Source: Bacteroidales bacterium UBA3382 (GTDB lineage Bacteria; Bacteroidota; Bacteroidia; Bacteroidales; UBA932). From it: 7,478 nucleotides of DNA. The notes beneath the pieces were generated by a model, which ran no database searches, was not told where the DNA came from, and saw only the letters and a list, made by a program, of their open reading frames with translations. Below are positions 6,070 to 7,478 of this stretch, piece by piece. Numbering within the stretch: the stretch's first letter is position 1; every line of letters starts with the position of its first letter. Position numbers and translations under genes: made by a program. The DNA is taken from the NCBI GenBank assembly GCA_002358965.1, contig DEPW01000147.1:8903-16380 (forward strand), given 5' to 3'.

Positions 6070-7266
6070 TTACAAATTCCGCAATATCAGATCATTCGCG
6101 TTGTCTATCATTGAATTGTCCAAAGACGCCAGATATATCCTGGTGGTCGTTTCGGAGTCGTGCCCCATGCCTTCGCTTATAATCGATATAGGTATATTTT
6201 GGCTATGAGCTATGCTTGCCCACGAATGGCGGGCCACATACATCGTAAGGCCAGTCTGTATCCCGGCCAGAACGGCGACGGCCTTCAGGTTGCCGTTTAC
6301 CGCCTTGAGAGCGTTCCTGTACTGCCTGCGCCCGTCATCGGGGTTTTTGATGATGGGCAGAAGATAGTCCGTAGAGTTTTCGGAATATTTGTCCACGATT
6401 CCCTGCATACAGTCTTCCCACCTGATTACCAGCCTTTGGCCGGTCTTCCTCCTGTTGTATGACAAGGCACCGTTCTTCAGGTCGCTCTTTTTGGCATAGG
6501 CCATATCCACGAACGACATCCCGCGAGTATAAAACGAAAACATGAACATGTCACGGGCAAAGTCCAGCGACGGGTTTCGGGACAGGTCGAGTTCCTTGAT
6601 ACGCTTCACGGCACACAAAGGGATGGCCCGTTTTACCGTCTTGCCTATGCCGGTATACACATGCCTGAAAGGGTACCGCTGTACCGTCAGGTCCTTCTCT
6701 ACCGCACGGTTGTAAACGGCACGGAGGACGCGGTTGTAAAACGATATGGTATTCATGGCGATGTTTCTGGACTTCAGATACGCCTCGTAGCTGACGATGG
6801 TATCGGAATCGATTTCGGCCAGGAGGATATCCCTGTCTTTGCGAAAAGACATGAAGCTCTTCAGGGCCGCTTCATAGATTTCGGATGTACGCTCTCTTCC
6901 CGAATGTCCGAGATCCGCTATTACCGTCTTCATGAACGGAAAAAGCGACATGCCTTGTCCCTTGTCGAAAAACCCCCTTACTACATCATCGGCCGAAAAG
7001 TCCCCCATGCCGATTTCAAGTCTCGCAATGACGGCATCCAGACGCTCAAGATCGCTCCTGAGCCTGTCGGCCGCCGAAATCAGCAAGCCGTAGCGTTCAC
7101 CACGCACCGGCACTACATTGCCTTCGTTTTCATCCCATTCTTCAGGAAAAACCTTCAAGGCGCTGGTTATCTGCCTTACCACCCTTTTGTGGGTCACGAG
7201 ATAGATGATACTGCCCGGACGGTTCGCGACTGTCGACGGGCGAAATTTTACTTTGATCGTTGCCAT
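6070..7266 (-). CDS. Tyrosine recombinase (site-specific integrase/DNA invertase)
   Basis: A complete 398-residue tyrosine recombinase of the Bacteroidetes integrase type. Residues 1-50 form the arm-type DNA-binding domain (IIYLVTHKRVVRQITSALKV, 20-39, then PEEWD). Residues about 105-205 form the SAM-like core-binding domain, and 215-398 the catalytic domain. Catalytic residues are Arg248 (YTRGMSFVDMAY), Lys274 (NRRKTGQ), Arg346 (YVARHSWAS), His369 (GMGHDSETTTRIY) and the nucleophile Tyr378. Tyr343 occupies the first position of the HxxR motif, a common variant in this family. It should cut and rejoin DNA through a 3'-phosphotyrosine. Its position beside a matched inverted-repeat pair, co-oriented with the fimbrial genes, makes it the probable invertase of that switch, though trans-acting recombinases elsewhere are possible. 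No strong promoter is visible upstream; TATTTTCG at 7296-7289 is a poor -7 match. Confidence 0.93.
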   Translation of the reverse strand: MATIKVKFRPSTVANRPGSIIYLVTHKRVVRQITSALKVFPEEWDENEGNVVPVRGERYGLLISAADRLRSDLERLDAVIARLEIGMGDFSADDVVRGFFDKGQGMSLFPFMKTVIADLGHSGRERTSEIYEAALKSFMSFRKDRDILLAEIDSDTIVSYEAYLKSRNIAMNTISFYNRVLRAVYNRAVEKDLTVQRYPFRHVYTGIGKTVKRAIPLCAVKRIKELDLSRNPSLDFARDMFMFSFYTRGMSFVDMAYAKKSDLKNGALSYNRRKTGQRLVIRWEDCMQGIVDKYSENSTDYLLPIIKNPDDGRRQYRNALKAVNGNLKAVAVLAGIQTGLTMYVARHSWASIAHSQNIPISIISEGMGHDSETTTRIYLASLDNSMIDNANDLILRNL

Positions 7267-7317
7267 AATCTGCTTTGATTTTGCCTTACGAAAATAGTAA
7301 AATACGCTCGAAGGTGT

Positions 7318-7337
7318 GCTTTCTTCACGGAGAAAGC
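7318..7337. other. Stem-loop upstream of the recombinase with partial likeness to the inversion repeat
   Basis: GCTTTCT (7318-7324) pairs exactly with AGAAAGC (7331-7337) around a 6-base loop. It contains ACGGAGAAAGC (7327-7337), which matches ACGGAGAGAGC of the left inversion repeat at 10 of 11 positions and shares the hairpin form of the fimbrial leader. It is 52-71 bp upstream of the recombinase start. It may be a recombinase-binding or regulatory site, or coincidence. Confidence 0.35.
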
Positions 7338-7478
7338 TCTGTCGCCGCTACAACGGAATGCGCTGCGAGGCCGATCGGCGTGCTCACATCCCCCGTGTAA
7401 GCACGCTCACCCCCTTCGGAACGCACTGCGAGGCCGATAGGCGTGCTCACATCCCCCGTGTAAGCACGCTCACCCCCT
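7325..7478 (-). CDS. Possible C-terminal fragment of a repeat protein, doubtful
   Basis: A minus-strand frame stays open from the window edge to a TGA at 7325-7327, giving 50 residues: two copies of a 21-residue unit (GGERAYTGDVSTPIGLA then four variable residues) and a short tail, AATELSP at its end. The start lies outside the window. Of the three differences between copies, one is silent and two change residues, which does not decide the matter. One plus-strand frame is also open through both copies, so the openness may only reflect a period divisible by three. I do not recognise the sequence as a known family. Confidence 0.25.
   Translation of the reverse strand, partial: GGERAYTGDVSTPIGLAVRSEGGERAYTGDVSTPIGLAAHSVVAATELSP
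7354..7478. repeat. 63-bp tandem direct repeat, two copies, cut by the window edge
   Basis: Copy one is 7354-7416 and copy two 7417-7478 (62 bp present). They differ at only three positions: T/C at 7359 and 7422, G/A at 7362 and 7425, and C/A at 7376 and 7439. Each unit contains an inverted pair, GCGTGCT and AGCACGC (7378-7384 with 7400-7406; 7441-7447 with 7463-7469), with an inner CAC/GTG. The array probably continues to the right. It could be a structured intergenic repeat or part of a repetitive gene. Confidence 0.9.

Noticed and set aside
6226..6240. Loss of a catalytic histidine (Tyr343 in place of His in HxxR)
   Set aside because: Substitution at this position is common in active Bacteroidetes tyrosine recombinases, and all other catalytic residues are present, so it is not evidence for inactivation.
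6070..7266. Integrase of a prophage or conjugative element
   Set aside because: No phage, transfer or tRNA attachment-site sequence is visible, and a matched inverted repeat with a promoter lies next to it, so a DNA invertase fits better. It is not fully excluded because only 0.2 kb is visible on the far side.
6661..7278. Plus-strand open frame of 205 codons opposite the recombinase
   Set aside because: The minus strand has all catalytic residues of a tyrosine recombinase; the plus frame has no recognisable features.
7354..7478. CRISPR array
   Set aside because: The copies are directly adjacent with no spacers, and the 63-bp unit is longer than usual CRISPR repeats.

Overview
The window reads as chromosomal DNA of a Bacteroidales bacterium. 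The evidence is a fimbrillin-type (type V pilus) gene cluster whose products carry lipoprotein signals, DUF3575 and DUF5119 family proteins found almost only in this order, A/T-rich ribosome-binding leaders without strong Shine-Dalgarno sequences, and a Bacteroidetes-type promoter (-7 TAnnTTTG). The fairly high GC of most genes fits an Alistipes-like member better than a low-GC Bacteroides, but that genus guess is weak.

All five clear genes lie on the minus strand, so the window is best read right to left. At the far right (7354-7478) are two copies of a 63-bp tandem repeat, cut by the window edge. Next is a complete tyrosine recombinase (6070-7266), then a 294-bp intergenic region, then four genes in a row: an OmpA-like/DUF3575 outer-membrane protein (4468-5775), a DUF5119 lipoprotein (3410-4459), a fimbrillin lipoprotein (2312-3340) and a large fimbrillin-like lipoprotein with a different C-terminal domain, probably the tip adhesin (108-2174). 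An intrinsic terminator (17-53) closes the set.

The centre of interest is the intergenic region. A perfect 19-bp inverted repeat (5811-5829 and 5977-5995) encloses 147 bp that holds a good Bacteroidetes promoter aimed at the fimbrial genes. With the recombinase next door, this has the architecture of a phase-variable promoter inverton, here written in the ON orientation. Inverting the segment would point the promoter at the 3' end of the recombinase gene. Two further details may add control. The recombinase's own terminator hairpin has one arm inside the invertible segment, so inversion should destroy it. The fimbrial leader also carries a run of nine G residues between the switch and the first start codon.

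Proposed working: the recombinase flips the segment; in the ON state one promoter drives assembly/anchor proteins, then the main fimbrillin, then the adhesin. Stem-loops after the fimbrillin gene may reduce expression of the adhesin relative to the shaft subunit. Fimbrial phase variation by promoter inversion is a known theme in Bacteroidales; what may be new is this particular arrangement.
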